From CAKZLS01 sp963771545 (lineage in GTDB: Bacteria; Pseudomonadota; Alphaproteobacteria; Rhodospirillales; Defluviicoccaceae), in contig CAVYTX010000002.1 in NCBI GenBank assembly GCA_963771545.1, positions 1,426,001-1,490,000 on the forward strand: DNA of 64,000 nucleotides, in the 5' to 3' direction. Below are positions 1 to 8,840 of this stretch, piece after piece. Numbering within the stretch: the first letter of the stretch is position 1; each line of letters begins with the position of its first letter. The notes under the pieces were generated by a model that saw nothing but the letters and a program-made list of their open reading frames with translations, did no database searches and was not told where the DNA came from. The translations under genes were made by a program, and so were the position numbers.

Positions 1-169
1 CCGACGAGAGATCAGCACGTACGCCCTGCTTTCGGTTGGTCTCCAGATAGAGACGATGGGCGCTCAGGATGCGGTCCACCTCTGCTTTGGTGATTCTGCG
101 GACGGTAGCAATCGTGCGCAGCTCCGAGGCAGCGGCAAACGGTGACTGAGGAAGGTTGACCTGCGTCAT
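1..169 (-). CDS. Pentapeptide-repeat protein, N-terminal part (runs off the window)
   Basis: An open frame starts at the ATG at 169 and runs leftwards off the window edge, giving 56 residues. The translation contains VDRILSAHRLYLE followed by RKQGVRADLSS. This is the usual lead-in of pentapeptide-repeat proteins, which continue as A(D/N)LSG-type five-residue turns of a right-handed beta helix. Only the first repeat start is visible, so length and function are unknown. The gene begins 97 bp downstream of the truncated end of glgA and on the same strand, so it could be cotranscribed with it. The family assignment rests on the lead-in alone. Confidence 0.6.
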   Translation of the reverse strand, partial: MTQVNLPQSPFAAASELRTIATVRRITKAEVDRILSAHRLYLETNRKQGVRADLSS

Positions 170-265
170 CTCGGGCGATCCGCCGGTGCTCCCGCGATCA
201 GCTTGCTTGGGTTCTTTCACTAAACTTGGTTACCGACAGCCGGATGGCAACAGGGATCGTCATCG

Positions 266-1630
266 TCAACCCACGGTGTCATACAGCGCCTTCGCGCTCG
301 GCTCCCAGAACTTGAAACCGGTACCGTCGCCCGTCCGTTCATCATACCGCTCGACCGTGTCGTTCAGCCCGCCGGTCGCCCGAACGATCGGCAAGGTGCC
401 GTACTTGAGGGAGTACATTTGATTGAGACCGCAGGGTTCAAAGCGTGAGGGCATCAGGAAGAAATCCGATTCGGCCTCGATCCAGTGTGCCAGTTCGTCG
501 CTGTAGCCGATGTAGCTGCCGATACGACCCGGATAATGGCCGGGCAGCGGCCCAAAGTACCATTCGAGGTCCTTCTCGCCGCTTCCCAGAATCGCAAACT
601 GCACCCGCATGTCGGCGACGATGCGCTCGATCGTCTCGGCGAGCAGATCGAGCCCCTTCTGCAGCGACAGCCGGCTAACGACGCCGATCAGCGGGACATC
701 GGCGTCCACCTCCACCATCAGACGGCGCTGCAGTTCCTGCTTGCAGATCGCCTTCCCCGCCATCGCCCCGTCGGGCGCGTACGGTGCCGGGATCAGCCCG
801 TCGGTGGCCGGATTCCACTCCTCGTAGTCTACGCCATTGGCGATACCCCAGTAGTCCGCTCCCTTGTTGCCGAGGTACGGCGCCAGACCTTCGCCACCCA
901 TCGGAGTGCGGCTCTCGACCGCGTAGGTTGGACTCACCGTCGTGACCAGGTCGGCGTAGTGGATGCCACCCTTGAGGAAATTGATCTCGCCGAAGTCCTC
1001 GAACTTGTCTCCGGTGAAATTGGACTGTTGCAGTCCGAGATAGTCGTAATCCTCGGTCGGCCATTTGCCCTGGTGGGCAAGATTGTGGATGGTGAGCACG
1101 CTAGCGGCGGCGCCGAGGACGGGATCGTTCCAGTGCCAGATCTTCAAGTAGGCCGGCGCCAGTGCCGTCGGCCAGTCGTGGGCGTGGACGATGTCGGGTG
1201 CGAAACCGATGTCGCGGCAGAGCTGCAAAGCGGCACGCGTGAAGAATCCAAACCGACACCCGCTGTCCCGGTACTTTTCCAATTCCTCATCGTGGTAGAG
1301 ACCGGAACGGTCAAAGTACTTGTTGGATTCGATGAAGTAGAAGGGAACGCCGGCATGGGTGGTTGTTTGGACCGCACACCACTCTTCGGTATTCCCCATC
1401 CAAACCCCGAGCGGCGAAAGGAATGGGTGTAGATCGAACTTGCCGCCATCGATATCCGAATACCTCGGCAGGATGACGATCGGATCATGTCCGAGGGCGC
1501 GCAACGCCTTGGGAAGCGCCCCGGCCACGTCCGCCAGCCCCCCCGACTTGACGAAGGGAACGGCCTCGGACGCGAGAATGGCGATTTTCAGCGGCAAGGT
1601 CACGGATGGGGCATCCCGCAGGTTCGGCAC
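266..1630 (-). CDS. glgA: Glycogen synthase (ADP-glucose type), C-terminally truncated
   Basis: GT5 glycogen synthase, which extends alpha-1,4-glucan from ADP-glucose in the cytoplasm. The N-terminal Rossmann lobe carries the ADP-glucose-binding KSGGLADV motif at residues 28-35. The C-terminal lobe has RFEPCGLNQMYSLKYG and ATGGL, which form the donor site and catalytic region. The protein stops at 454 residues right after ALYDTVG, where relatives normally continue with a Trp-Ala and about 25-40 residues of closing helix. No continuation is found in the other two frames down to position 170, so the 3' end has been lost or replaced. The missing C-terminal helix packs back on the N-lobe, so activity is uncertain. 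It lies 170 bp downstream of glgB in the same direction, a normal glg arrangement. Confidence 0.9.
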   Translation of the reverse strand: MPNLRDAPSVTLPLKIAILASEAVPFVKSGGLADVAGALPKALRALGHDPIVILPRYSDIDGGKFDLHPFLSPLGVWMGNTEEWCAVQTTTHAGVPFYFIESNKYFDRSGLYHDEELEKYRDSGCRFGFFTRAALQLCRDIGFAPDIVHAHDWPTALAPAYLKIWHWNDPVLGAAASVLTIHNLAHQGKWPTEDYDYLGLQQSNFTGDKFEDFGEINFLKGGIHYADLVTTVSPTYAVESRTPMGGEGLAPYLGNKGADYWGIANGVDYEEWNPATDGLIPAPYAPDGAMAGKAICKQELQRRLMVEVDADVPLIGVVSRLSLQKGLDLLAETIERIVADMRVQFAILGSGEKDLEWYFGPLPGHYPGRIGSYIGYSDELAHWIEAESDFFLMPSRFEPCGLNQMYSLKYGTLPIVRATGGLNDTVERYDERTGDGTGFKFWEPSAKALYDTVG

Positions 1631-1799
1631 CCGGAAGACTCCGCTGTCAGCAACGTTTTAGTTTCCCCAGGTTCCCTCCCGGCCGACAATTGCTCTCGGT
1701 CGGCATCCGCGTCAACCGATACCTCGGCGCGAGTGAGCGTGCTGTCAGTGACGTAACTTCGAAAGCGGGTACCACCGCTGCCGGGCATAACAGAGCACA

Positions 1800-4700
1800 C
1801 TACGTGATGGCCGGAGAAACATCGGGCGCGGCGGGCTTGAGAATCACCGCGCTCAGGGCTGGCATCGGCAGCGACAGCGAAACCTCGCGCCCGGCAAAGG
1901 GGATCTCCTCGACACGAATCTCCGCATCTGTAGGCCAACTTCCGGGGCCGCCGTATTCTATGTCGTTGCTATTGAAGATCTCGCGGTAGGAGACCGGATA
2001 GGGAACGCCCAGCCGGTAGTATGGGCGCGAAACGGCCGAGAAGTTCAGAACGACGATCAGCGCGTTGCGCGGATCTCTCGCCTTGCGAACGAAGGCGAGG
2101 ATACTTTGCTCCGCGTTGTCGACATCGAGCCACTCGAAACCCGCCGGGTGGATGTCCGCCTCGAACAAGGCGCGCTCGCTTCGATAAAGCCGGTTGAGGT
2201 CCCGCAGCAACCGGGCGAGCCGGTGGTTCGGCTTGCGCTCGAGGAGGTGCCACTCCAGGTCCCTCGCATGGTTCCACTCGCTCTCCTGCCCGAACTCGCC
2301 GCCCATGAACAACAGCTTCTTTCCCGGATGGGCGTACATGAACGCGAACAGCAGCCGCAGGTTGGCGAATTTCTCCTGTTCGTCGCCCGGCATCTTGTTG
2401 AAGAGCGAGCCCTTCATGTGCACCACCTCGTCGTGCGACAGCGACAGGATGAAGTTTTCGCTGAAGGCATAGCTGATGCCGAAGGTCAACTTGCCGTGGT
2501 GGTGCTTCCGTTGGTCGGGCGGCGTGCTCATGTAGGCGAGAACGTCGTGCATCCATCCCATGTTCCATTTGAAGCCGAATCCGAGGCCCCCGAGGTGCGC
2601 CGGACGTGAGACGTTGGGCCAGGAGGTCGACTCCTCGGCGATCATCAACACTCCGGGAAACCGCGCGTGCACGATCGCGTTGGTGTGCTTCAGGAACTCG
2701 GTCGCCTCCAGGTTCTCCCTGCCGCCGAACACGTTGGGGATCCATTCGCCGGACGTGGGCCGCGAGTAGTCGAGATAGAGCATCGAGGCGACCGCATCGA
2801 CGCGCAGCCCGTCGAAGTGGTACATCTCCAGCCAGAACAGGGCATTGGCAATGAGGAAGTTCTCCACCTCATGGCGGCCGTAGTTGAAGATCAGCGTGCC
2901 CCAGTCGCGGTGCTCGCCCCGCCGCGGATCGGCATGTTCGTAGAGGTGGGTGCCGTCGAACCAGGCGAGCGCGTGGGCGTCCTTGGGAAAGTGGCCGGGC
3001 ACCCAGTCGAGGATGACGCCGATGCCTTGCCGATGACAGGCATCGACGAACGCCATCAGCTCTTCGGGCCTACCGTAACGCGACGAAGGCGCATAGAAGT
3101 TGGAAACCTGGTAGCCCCATGAGGGCTCGTAGGGATGCTCGGCGATCGGCAACAGCTCGATATGGGTGAACCCCATGCGCTTGACGTACGGGATCAGGGT
3201 CCCCGCCATGTGGCGATACGAAGCGTGCCCTTCGGCGCCGTCGCGCCGCCATGACCCGAGATGGACTTCGTAGATGGCGAGCGGCTGCTGCCAGGGTTTT
3301 GCCGCTGCCCGCCGCTCCATCCACTCCCGGTCATGCCACACATGGACGTCTGCCGGATCGTAAATGATATTGGCGGTGCCGGGTGGAACTTCCGAGAAGA
3401 ACGCATACGGATCAACCTTCAGGAACGCATGGCCGTTCCGCGGCCGGATTTCGTATTTATAGAGATCCCCTTCGCCGATGTCCGGCACGAACGTCTCCCA
3501 AACGCCCGACTGGCTGTGGCGTTTCATCTGGTGGATGCGGCCGTCCCAGCCGTTGAACGGGCCGACGACGCTCACCCCCTCGGCGTTGGGCGCCCAAACC
3601 GCGAAGGAAACGCCCGATACACCGTAGACCGCCCACCGATGGGCACCGAGCTTGTCGAAGATGCGATAGTGGTTGCCATCGCCGAACAGGCGCTGATCCG
3701 CGGCCTGAAACCGGAACTCGGTCAGGGAATAAGGATCCACCAAGTCGCGCACCCTTCCGCCCGGCTCGATGACTCGGAGCCGATACGCCGGTCGCACCTC
3801 GGCGATCGTCAGCTCGAACAGCCCGTCCTCGTGGATGGCCCGCATCGGACAGACGACCTGCGGTTCGTCGTCGAATAATACCTGCACTGCCTCCGCTCCG
3901 GGCGCCATCGCCCGGACGGTTATCTCGCGGGCATCCGGATCGCAGTGGGGCCCCAGGATCGCGTGCGGATCGGGGTGCCTGGCGGTAACGATTTTGGTAA
4001 TCTCGTCGGCGGGAAGTCGGATGGCCGGTTCGGATAGCTCGAGAATGATTCGGGCGCCCGCGTACATATTCCTCTCCCCGGCGAAAATGCCTCGATAGAC
4101 CCTCCAGCCGGCGCAGTCGGTCTTGAGTGCATCGACATGATACTTTTCGACCCAGAAGACGGCATTCGAGCGGAGAAAGCTCAGGACTTCTCCCTTCTCG
4201 AGGTCGAACGTCCGAGATCGGGTCGCCGGGCCAACGCCGGCTTCATAGAGAGGCGCGCCGTCGAAACATGCAAGATGGTCGAGCGCTTCCGGAAAATCGG
4301 TTCCGCAGATCTGAAAGACGATCCCGAGTTGGTGCCGGTGACAACTGTCGATGAAAGCCATCACCTGCTCCGGCCGTGCGCAAAGCATGCCCAAAGCGAA
4401 AAGGTCGACGCTTCCTCGAAATCCCTGAGCGAGGGTCAGTTCGATGTCGGTATAGCCGTTTTGCTTGAGGCGCCTGAGTACGTCTTTGCTCAGGTCCGTC
4501 GACAACCGGCCCGGACCGTTCTCCCGACCTTCCAGGGCGAGACAATAGGGATGATAACCGCGGTCCTGCCCGGAACTCGCACGACGTCGGCGAATCCAGT
4601 CGGCGTCACGCCACGCGTGCCCGGCGTCATAAACGATCGATGCCGAATTCGGCGGCGCCTCCGAGCGGACGGCGAACGGATCGGCCTTCAGGAACACCGC

Positions 4701-5393
4701 GTCGCCGGGCGTCTTGATCTCGAACTTGTAGGGCTCCCCTGCGCCGATATCGGGAATGAACAGCTCGAACACGCCTGCGGCGCCACCCCTTTGCATTTGA
4801 TGACACCGGCCATCCCACTTGTTGAACGGACCGACGACGCTCACCCTGAGCGCGTGGGGCGCCCAAACCGCGAAAGTCACGCCGGGGACACGGCATCTAG
4901 TCGTCGGCTGGGCGCCCAGCTTCTCGAACAAGCGGTGATGCTTGCCTTGCCTGAACAGGATTTCGTCATCCGCGCCGAACCGGCGCTCGCGAAAACTGTA
5001 GGGATCGCGGATGCGGGCGATGGTGCCACCCTCGTCATGCACCAGAAGTTCGTACGCGAACTTCCCGTGACGCCCGCACACTGTCGTCTCGAACAATCCT
5101 TGCTCATGGATGCGGCGCATTTCGGCCTCGGACGGCACGCCGTCAAGGATGCGGAGGAAGACCCGATGGGCGTAGGGGAGGAAGGTACGAACGGTGGTCG
5201 ACGAACCATCGTCCGAAGGGTGCGGTCCCAGCACGTCGAACGGCGCGTCCAGCCGGGATTGAACGATCTCCTCGATCTGCTTCGACGCAATCGCCGGTGC
5301 GCCCATCAGCTGTTCGACGGGTGGAGTGGCAGAGCCCTTTTCTTCGAGCGCGGCACCCGGGTGCCCGGTCGACCTATCCGATGAACTGGACAT
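1800..5393 (-). CDS. glgB: Giant 1,4-alpha-glucan branching enzyme with degenerate N-terminal GlgB duplicate
   Basis: GH13 branching enzyme that makes alpha-1,6 branches in glycogen. The C-terminal ~730 residues are a complete GlgB: N1, CBM48, then the barrel with DGLRVD nucleophile (D928 counted from the farthest upstream ATG at 5579), IAEEST acid/base and SHDEVVH. In front lie ~430 residues repeating the same order: an N1-like part (~106-215), a CBM48 (~230-320) and a shortened barrel (~365-505). In the short barrel DALKTD matches the nucleophile strand, but the acid/base and third-aspartate strands are absent, so it is a pseudo-enzyme module. Normal GlgB is about 730 residues. I chose the ATG at 5393 (MSSSSDRS); the extra 62 codons up to 5579 look non-coding. 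Gene order glgB-glgA points to one transcript. Confidence 0.88.
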   Translation of the reverse strand: MSSSSDRSTGHPGAALEEKGSATPPVEQLMGAPAIASKQIEEIVQSRLDAPFDVLGPHPSDDGSSTTVRTFLPYAHRVFLRILDGVPSEAEMRRIHEQGLFETTVCGRHGKFAYELLVHDEGGTIARIRDPYSFRERRFGADDEILFRQGKHHRLFEKLGAQPTTRCRVPGVTFAVWAPHALRVSVVGPFNKWDGRCHQMQRGGAAGVFELFIPDIGAGEPYKFEIKTPGDAVFLKADPFAVRSEAPPNSASIVYDAGHAWRDADWIRRRRASSGQDRGYHPYCLALEGRENGPGRLSTDLSKDVLRRLKQNGYTDIELTLAQGFRGSVDLFALGMLCARPEQVMAFIDSCHRHQLGIVFQICGTDFPEALDHLACFDGAPLYEAGVGPATRSRTFDLEKGEVLSFLRSNAVFWVEKYHVDALKTDCAGWRVYRGIFAGERNMYAGARIILELSEPAIRLPADEITKIVTARHPDPHAILGPHCDPDAREITVRAMAPGAEAVQVLFDDEPQVVCPMRAIHEDGLFELTIAEVRPAYRLRVIEPGGRVRDLVDPYSLTEFRFQAADQRLFGDGNHYRIFDKLGAHRWAVYGVSGVSFAVWAPNAEGVSVVGPFNGWDGRIHQMKRHSQSGVWETFVPDIGEGDLYKYEIRPRNGHAFLKVDPYAFFSEVPPGTANIIYDPADVHVWHDREWMERRAAAKPWQQPLAIYEVHLGSWRRDGAEGHASYRHMAGTLIPYVKRMGFTHIELLPIAEHPYEPSWGYQVSNFYAPSSRYGRPEELMAFVDACHRQGIGVILDWVPGHFPKDAHALAWFDGTHLYEHADPRRGEHRDWGTLIFNYGRHEVENFLIANALFWLEMYHFDGLRVDAVASMLYLDYSRPTSGEWIPNVFGGRENLEATEFLKHTNAIVHARFPGVLMIAEESTSWPNVSRPAHLGGLGFGFKWNMGWMHDVLAYMSTPPDQRKHHHGKLTFGISYAFSENFILSLSHDEVVHMKGSLFNKMPGDEQEKFANLRLLFAFMYAHPGKKLLFMGGEFGQESEWNHARDLEWHLLERKPNHRLARLLRDLNRLYRSERALFEADIHPAGFEWLDVDNAEQSILAFVRKARDPRNALIVVLNFSAVSRPYYRLGVPYPVSYREIFNSNDIEYGGPGSWPTDAEIRVEEIPFAGREVSLSLPMPALSAVILKPAAPDVSPAIT

Positions 5394-5645
5394 CACATCC
5401 GTGTTCGATCGTAGGAAACTTTGCGAGCCATCGACATCGTCGTGGAAATCCGCCTTCTCTGGCCCTGGTGGCGATCTCAGACATCCTGCAATGGAGGAAG
5501 CCGAACAACCCATCGAGCCCCGAATCAAGAACGATCCGCTTAAATATGCTGTGCGAAGGTGTGTGACATGGGTAAACACGAAACTCTATTGCGATCGGGA
5601 CACACCTCGGGTGACGAGGCGCGCGAGCTGTTGGACCACCGAAAC

Positions 5646-5680
5646 GCAAAACCGACTGGTTCGAGGGCCAGTCGCTTTTG
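5646..5680 (-). terminator. Rho-independent terminator of the phasin gene
   Basis: An inverted repeat (AAAACCGACTGG ... CCAGTCGCTTTT) lies about 25 bp beyond the phasin stop codon. On the minus strand the stem of about 12 bp, with one mismatch, is followed by GGTTTTGC. The T-run is short, so the strength is uncertain. Confidence 0.6.
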
Positions 5681-5705
5681 CTGCAAACGCACCCCTACTC
5701 CGGGG

Positions 5706-6188
5706 TCATCCCTTCATCTTCAGCGCCATCTCTTTGATCTCGTCGAGAGTCTCGGAGATCCGCGCGTTGACGACGTCGGAAGCATCTTCACTCGCCTTGC
5801 TCATCATCTGCGCGAGCTCCTGCATGTTGGCGAGCGCCCGCTCGAAGCCTTGCTTGGCGATTTCCATCTCCTTCGCCACCGCGTCCTGCGGCGAGCCGCT
5901 TTTGGAAATGGCGTCGACGGCCTTGAACGTCTCGCCCATCGTCTCTTGGAAGATCTCGCCCTGGCGTTTGGTGAGGGCTTGCATTCCCTCGATGGCGACG
6001 CGGTTGGCGTTCTTTAGCGGCTCGATGTTCTTGCTGCGGTTGGCAATCAGAGCGTCTATATCGACGCTCGGAAGCTTGTACTCCTTCGCCAGATCGTTGA
6101 ACCGTTCCGCGATCTTCGACGGATCGAACGCCTTTATCCATTCGGCGGAAGCCAAGCTTGCGCCTGCGCCCAATTCGGGCTCGGCCAT
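5706..6188 (-). CDS. Phasin family protein
   Basis: A 160-residue amphipathic, almost wholly helical protein of the phasin type. Phasins coat polyhydroxyalkanoate granules and control their size and number. It begins MAEPELGAG and contains ANRSKNIEPLKNANRVAIEG and RQGEIFQETM, typical of the alphaproteobacterial phasin_2 family; the length also matches. The start is supported by AAGGAG eight bases ahead of the ATG. A terminator follows at 5646-5680. Upstream, two palindromes of the TGC..GCA type (6265-6279, 6380-6390) resemble operators of the PHA-responsive repressor PhaR. No PHA synthase is visible in the window. Confidence 0.87.
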   Translation of the reverse strand: MAEPELGAGASLASAEWIKAFDPSKIAERFNDLAKEYKLPSVDIDALIANRSKNIEPLKNANRVAIEGMQALTKRQGEIFQETMGETFKAVDAISKSGSPQDAVAKEMEIAKQGFERALANMQELAQMMSKASEDASDVVNARISETLDEIKEMALKMKG

Positions 6189-6264
6189 GACACACTCCTT
6201 CTCTCAGGATGATGGGATTAGACTAAGTGAGTCTCGCGCCGATGGGTCCCGAAGTCAACCTTTT

Positions 6265-6279
6265 TTGTGCAGTGCACAA
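6265..6279. promoter_or_regulatory. Candidate PhaR-type operator 1
   Basis: TTGTGCAGTGCACAA is an inverted repeat (TTGTGC-AGT-GCACAA) 77 bp upstream of the phasin start. PhaR repressors of alphaproteobacteria recognise TGC-rich palindromes before phasin and phaR genes. The assignment is by motif likeness and position only. Confidence 0.45.
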
Positions 6280-6379
6280 TTTTATGGCGCCCTGCCATAG
6301 CCTACTGAAATTAAATAACTTGTTGCAAATTAGTACAGTTCAACCGAGGCCCCGAAAGGCCCGGAGATCGCGAGAATTT

Positions 6380-6390
6380 TTGCATTGCAA
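6380..6390. promoter_or_regulatory. Candidate PhaR-type operator 2
   Basis: TTGCATTGCAA is a perfect palindrome around a central T, about 190 bp upstream of the phasin start. It shares the TGCA..TGCA core with operator 1. It may be a second binding site. Confidence 0.4.
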
Positions 6391-6904
6391 TAGGCTCGTC
6401 GCCACTCCCTCTAACCGCACTTGTCAGGAATAATACCACCATCATCGGCAGTGACTTCGCATGCTGGGCACGCGAAAGCATCAACGCCTTCGGTCGCGAA
6501 CCCGAACCGGCATGGCGTCCGCCAAAGCGGGGTGACGCGCGGTCCGATCCTTGGGTCCCCGGACCGGGATCAGCGGCTTCAGCCTTCGCGGAGCAGAAAC
6601 CCCTCGATCCTGAGGTCTTGCTCCTGGAACCTCGTCCAAACTTGAGCCGCCACGCGGCAGGGGGGAACTATAACCCTGCCGGGGAAAATGGAAGCTAGAA
6701 TCTCGCGCGCTGGCGAGTGGAAGGCGGCGAAGTGAGGAGCTGTCCGGGACCTACGGTACGCTGCCGGGAGGAGCGGCCGCAGGCGATGACGTGCAGATCC
6801 GCTTCGCCTGACACCGTTGCGCCTCACTCTGGAACCCGCCGCCCAACCGTGTGAAGCTTTGCAAGATTGAATGACACGCGTCAGGAACGAAGGGGGAATG
6901 CTAA
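6391..6904. other. Intergenic region without a recognisable gene
   Basis: About 510 bp between the phasin control region and the GTG at 6905. Open frames here are short and lack ribosome-binding sites or protein-like composition. It probably holds the promoter of the rightward pair at 6905-8580; AAGGGGG eight to ten bases before the GTG is a good ribosome-binding site. Confidence 0.4.
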
Positions 6905-7636
6905 GTGCAACCCGATCACATGAGTAAGGACCGCAGCGGGGAGTGGTACGTACCAGCCTTTGGTCCTGCCGCCTTCCGGTACTTTGTTGGTCTCCTCTTT
7001 CTTCCGTACACGGGCATGGTCCTGGCGTATACGGTCATCGGATCGATGATGGCGGGCCCGATCCATTGGGATCGCGTCGCCGCCATTGCAGTGATCTACT
7101 TTCTTGGTCTGGGCATCGGTGCGCACGCGCTGGACGCATTGGGAAGCAAGACCGTTAAACCTTGGGGCACCGTTTTTTCAACCCGTCGGCTCTGGACAAT
7201 CGCTATCGGCAGTTTGGTGGGGGCCTACGCTATCGGTATCTATTACATGGTGCTTTATGCGCCGCTGCTGTGGCCCATCGCGATCCTCGAGGGTTTATTT
7301 GTTTTTGCATACAACATGGAATGGTTCCGTGGTCGTTTCCACACGGATGGCTGGTTTGCGTTCTCGTGGGGAAGCCTTCCCGTTCTCGCGGGATATGTCC
7401 TGCAGACCAACAGTGTCGCGATCGGCGTTCTCCTCGTCGCGGCGGCCGCGGGGCTTCTGAGTCTTGCGGAAATCAGGGCTTCGCGGCCGTACAAGGACCT
7501 GAAGCAGACCGAAGCCGCTTCGGGCGGTGGCGATGTGAATCGGATCACCGAAAAGCTTGAGGGTGTACTGAAGTCGCTCAGCCTTGGCGTCATCCTGCTG
7601 GGCATTGGTCTGCTTGTCTGGCGCTGGACCGAATGA
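6905..7636 (+). CDS. Polytopic membrane protein, possibly UbiA-like
   Basis: A 243-residue protein with about seven or eight hydrophobic segments. The loop between the second and third (GLGIGAHALDALGSKT) resembles the Asp-rich loop region of the UbiA prenyltransferase superfamily, but the full NDxxDxxxD motif is absent. Start is a GTG at 6905, preceded by AAGGGGG; an ATG at 6920 is an alternative. The stop overlaps the ATG of the next gene (ATGA at 7633-7636), implying translational coupling. That next gene is a polyprenyl-synthase-like protein, which fits a prenyl-lipid role for this membrane protein. This is inference from context; substrate unknown. Confidence 0.6.
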   Translation: MQPDHMSKDRSGEWYVPAFGPAAFRYFVGLLFLPYTGMVLAYTVIGSMMAGPIHWDRVAAIAVIYFLGLGIGAHALDALGSKTVKPWGTVFSTRRLWTIAIGSLVGAYAIGIYYMVLYAPLLWPIAILEGLFVFAYNMEWFRGRFHTDGWFAFSWGSLPVLAGYVLQTNSVAIGVLLVAAAAGLLSLAEIRASRPYKDLKQTEAASGGGDVNRITEKLEGVLKSLSLGVILLGIGLLVWRWTE

Positions 7637-8580
7637 TCGCAAGATCACAGGGTGATATCGTGAGCCCGTCGTTTCTCGAGTACTGGGAGCGGATAAGACT
7701 CCGGATCGAAAATGACTTTCGTCAATGGATCCCGGAGCTCTTCGCGGATCTGCCTGAACGACAACTCGAAGCGGTCCTTCGTTCTCTTGAGGCAGGCAAG
7801 CGGATCCGCGGTTGCCTGGTCTGCCTTACGTGTGAGGCGCTCGATGGCGACGTCGAGGCTTCTTTCTCAAGAGCCGTCGGGATTGAATGCATCCACGCTG
7901 CCTCGTTGATCCACGATGATTACGTCGATGGGGACGCGGTGCGACGAAATCGGCCGGCGGAATGGACGCTTCAAGGCTCTCGATAGGCCGTGCTCCTCGG
8001 GGATGTCATGTTCGGCACCGTCATCCACAAAATGGCTGAAGAAAGTATCGCGGAGGGCAGCTTGGTGGCGAGCGTCATCGCCACCATGGCGAAAGGGGCC
8101 TACCAGGAGCATCTTGACCGCTCAAACCTCGCACGGTTAGCCACCGAAGGCAGGCATCCCTCGGAGACTTACGAGTACATCATAAACCTCAAGACCGGTG
8201 TCCTGTTCGGTGCGGCCGCACAATTGGGTGCGATCGTCGCATCGGCATCCGCTCCGGTGTGCGCGCAATCATTCAGATTCGGCGCCCGCCTGGGCGAGGC
8301 CTTTCAGATCGCCGACGACCTAGCGGAAGTGGTCGATCTCGAGCAGCTCCCGCGATCCCGTTCATCGGAGCTCTTGGCCGCGGCTCCTATACTACTCCGC
8401 TTTTCACGAATGACCCCGCCCCAACTGTTGCGCCTCATAAGCGGGGACCATCGTGGATGGAGCAAATGGGCTGAGAGGGAATATCCGCTGATCAAAGAAC
8501 GCATGCAAAAGGAGATATCGGCATGTTGCGCAAGTGCGATTGTGGAGCTCATTGATTTCCCGGAAAATCGTCGTCGCTGA
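7633..8580 (+). pseudogene. Isoprenyl diphosphate synthase-like gene with in-frame TAG
   Basis: Two halves in the same reading frame are separated only by a TAG at 7984-7986. Together they give about 315 residues of a trans-isoprenyl diphosphate synthase fold: GKRIRG near residue 56, the first Asp motif HDDYVDGD near 95, and the second site QIADDLAEV, weaker than a full DDxxD. The stop falls between RRNRPAEWTLQGSR and AVLLGDVMF, a normally continuous region. Family members chain-elongate prenyl diphosphates. It overlaps the upstream membrane-protein gene by 4 bp. It is either a nonsense-mutated pseudogene, a readthrough gene or a sequencing error. The weak second Asp motif suggests altered activity even if it is read through. 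Confidence 0.7.
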
Positions 8581-8770
8581 ACCCGCCAGCGAAACACCAC
8601 AAAAGTTTGAGGCTGTTGCGGCCGCACCCACTGAGGCGCCGTCAGCCGTCGAGCCTACGGCCGAGGCCGGGGACAAAAAAGAGAGAGCAAGCCTTCGCAG
8701 CAGGATAACTCGCCGAACCCGCGAAAAGTCCGAGGTTCGGGGACGTAAGCGCAGATTAGGGAAGAAGTGA
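8534..8770 (+). CDS. Ala/Pro/Glu-rich basic-tailed ORF overlapping the synthase end
   Basis: A short frame in the +1 frame relative to the polyprenyl-synthase gene. After the overlap it encodes an Ala-Pro-Glu-rich stretch (TEAPSAVEPTAEAGDKKE) and then a very basic tail (RSRITRRTREK, GRKRRLGKK). The composition looks like a disordered linker with a nucleic-acid- or membrane-surface-binding tail. It may be a C-terminal extension of the synthase separated by a frameshift, or a chance frame. No family recognised. Confidence 0.25.
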   Translation: MRLWSSLISRKIVVAEPASETPQKFEAVAAAPTEAPSAVEPTAEAGDKKERASLRSRITRRTREKSEVRGRKRRLGKK

Positions 8771-8840
8771 GCGGGAGAAGCTGCCTTCGTCCTGAGAGGT
8801 AGCCGTGGGGCCTGTCGTCCCGTCGCGCAAAGCCTCCTCC

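Noticed and set aside
4137..5384. A 415-codon plus-strand frame across glgB
   Set aside because: Antisense to a well-recognised branching enzyme; no ribosome-binding site and no homologous motifs.
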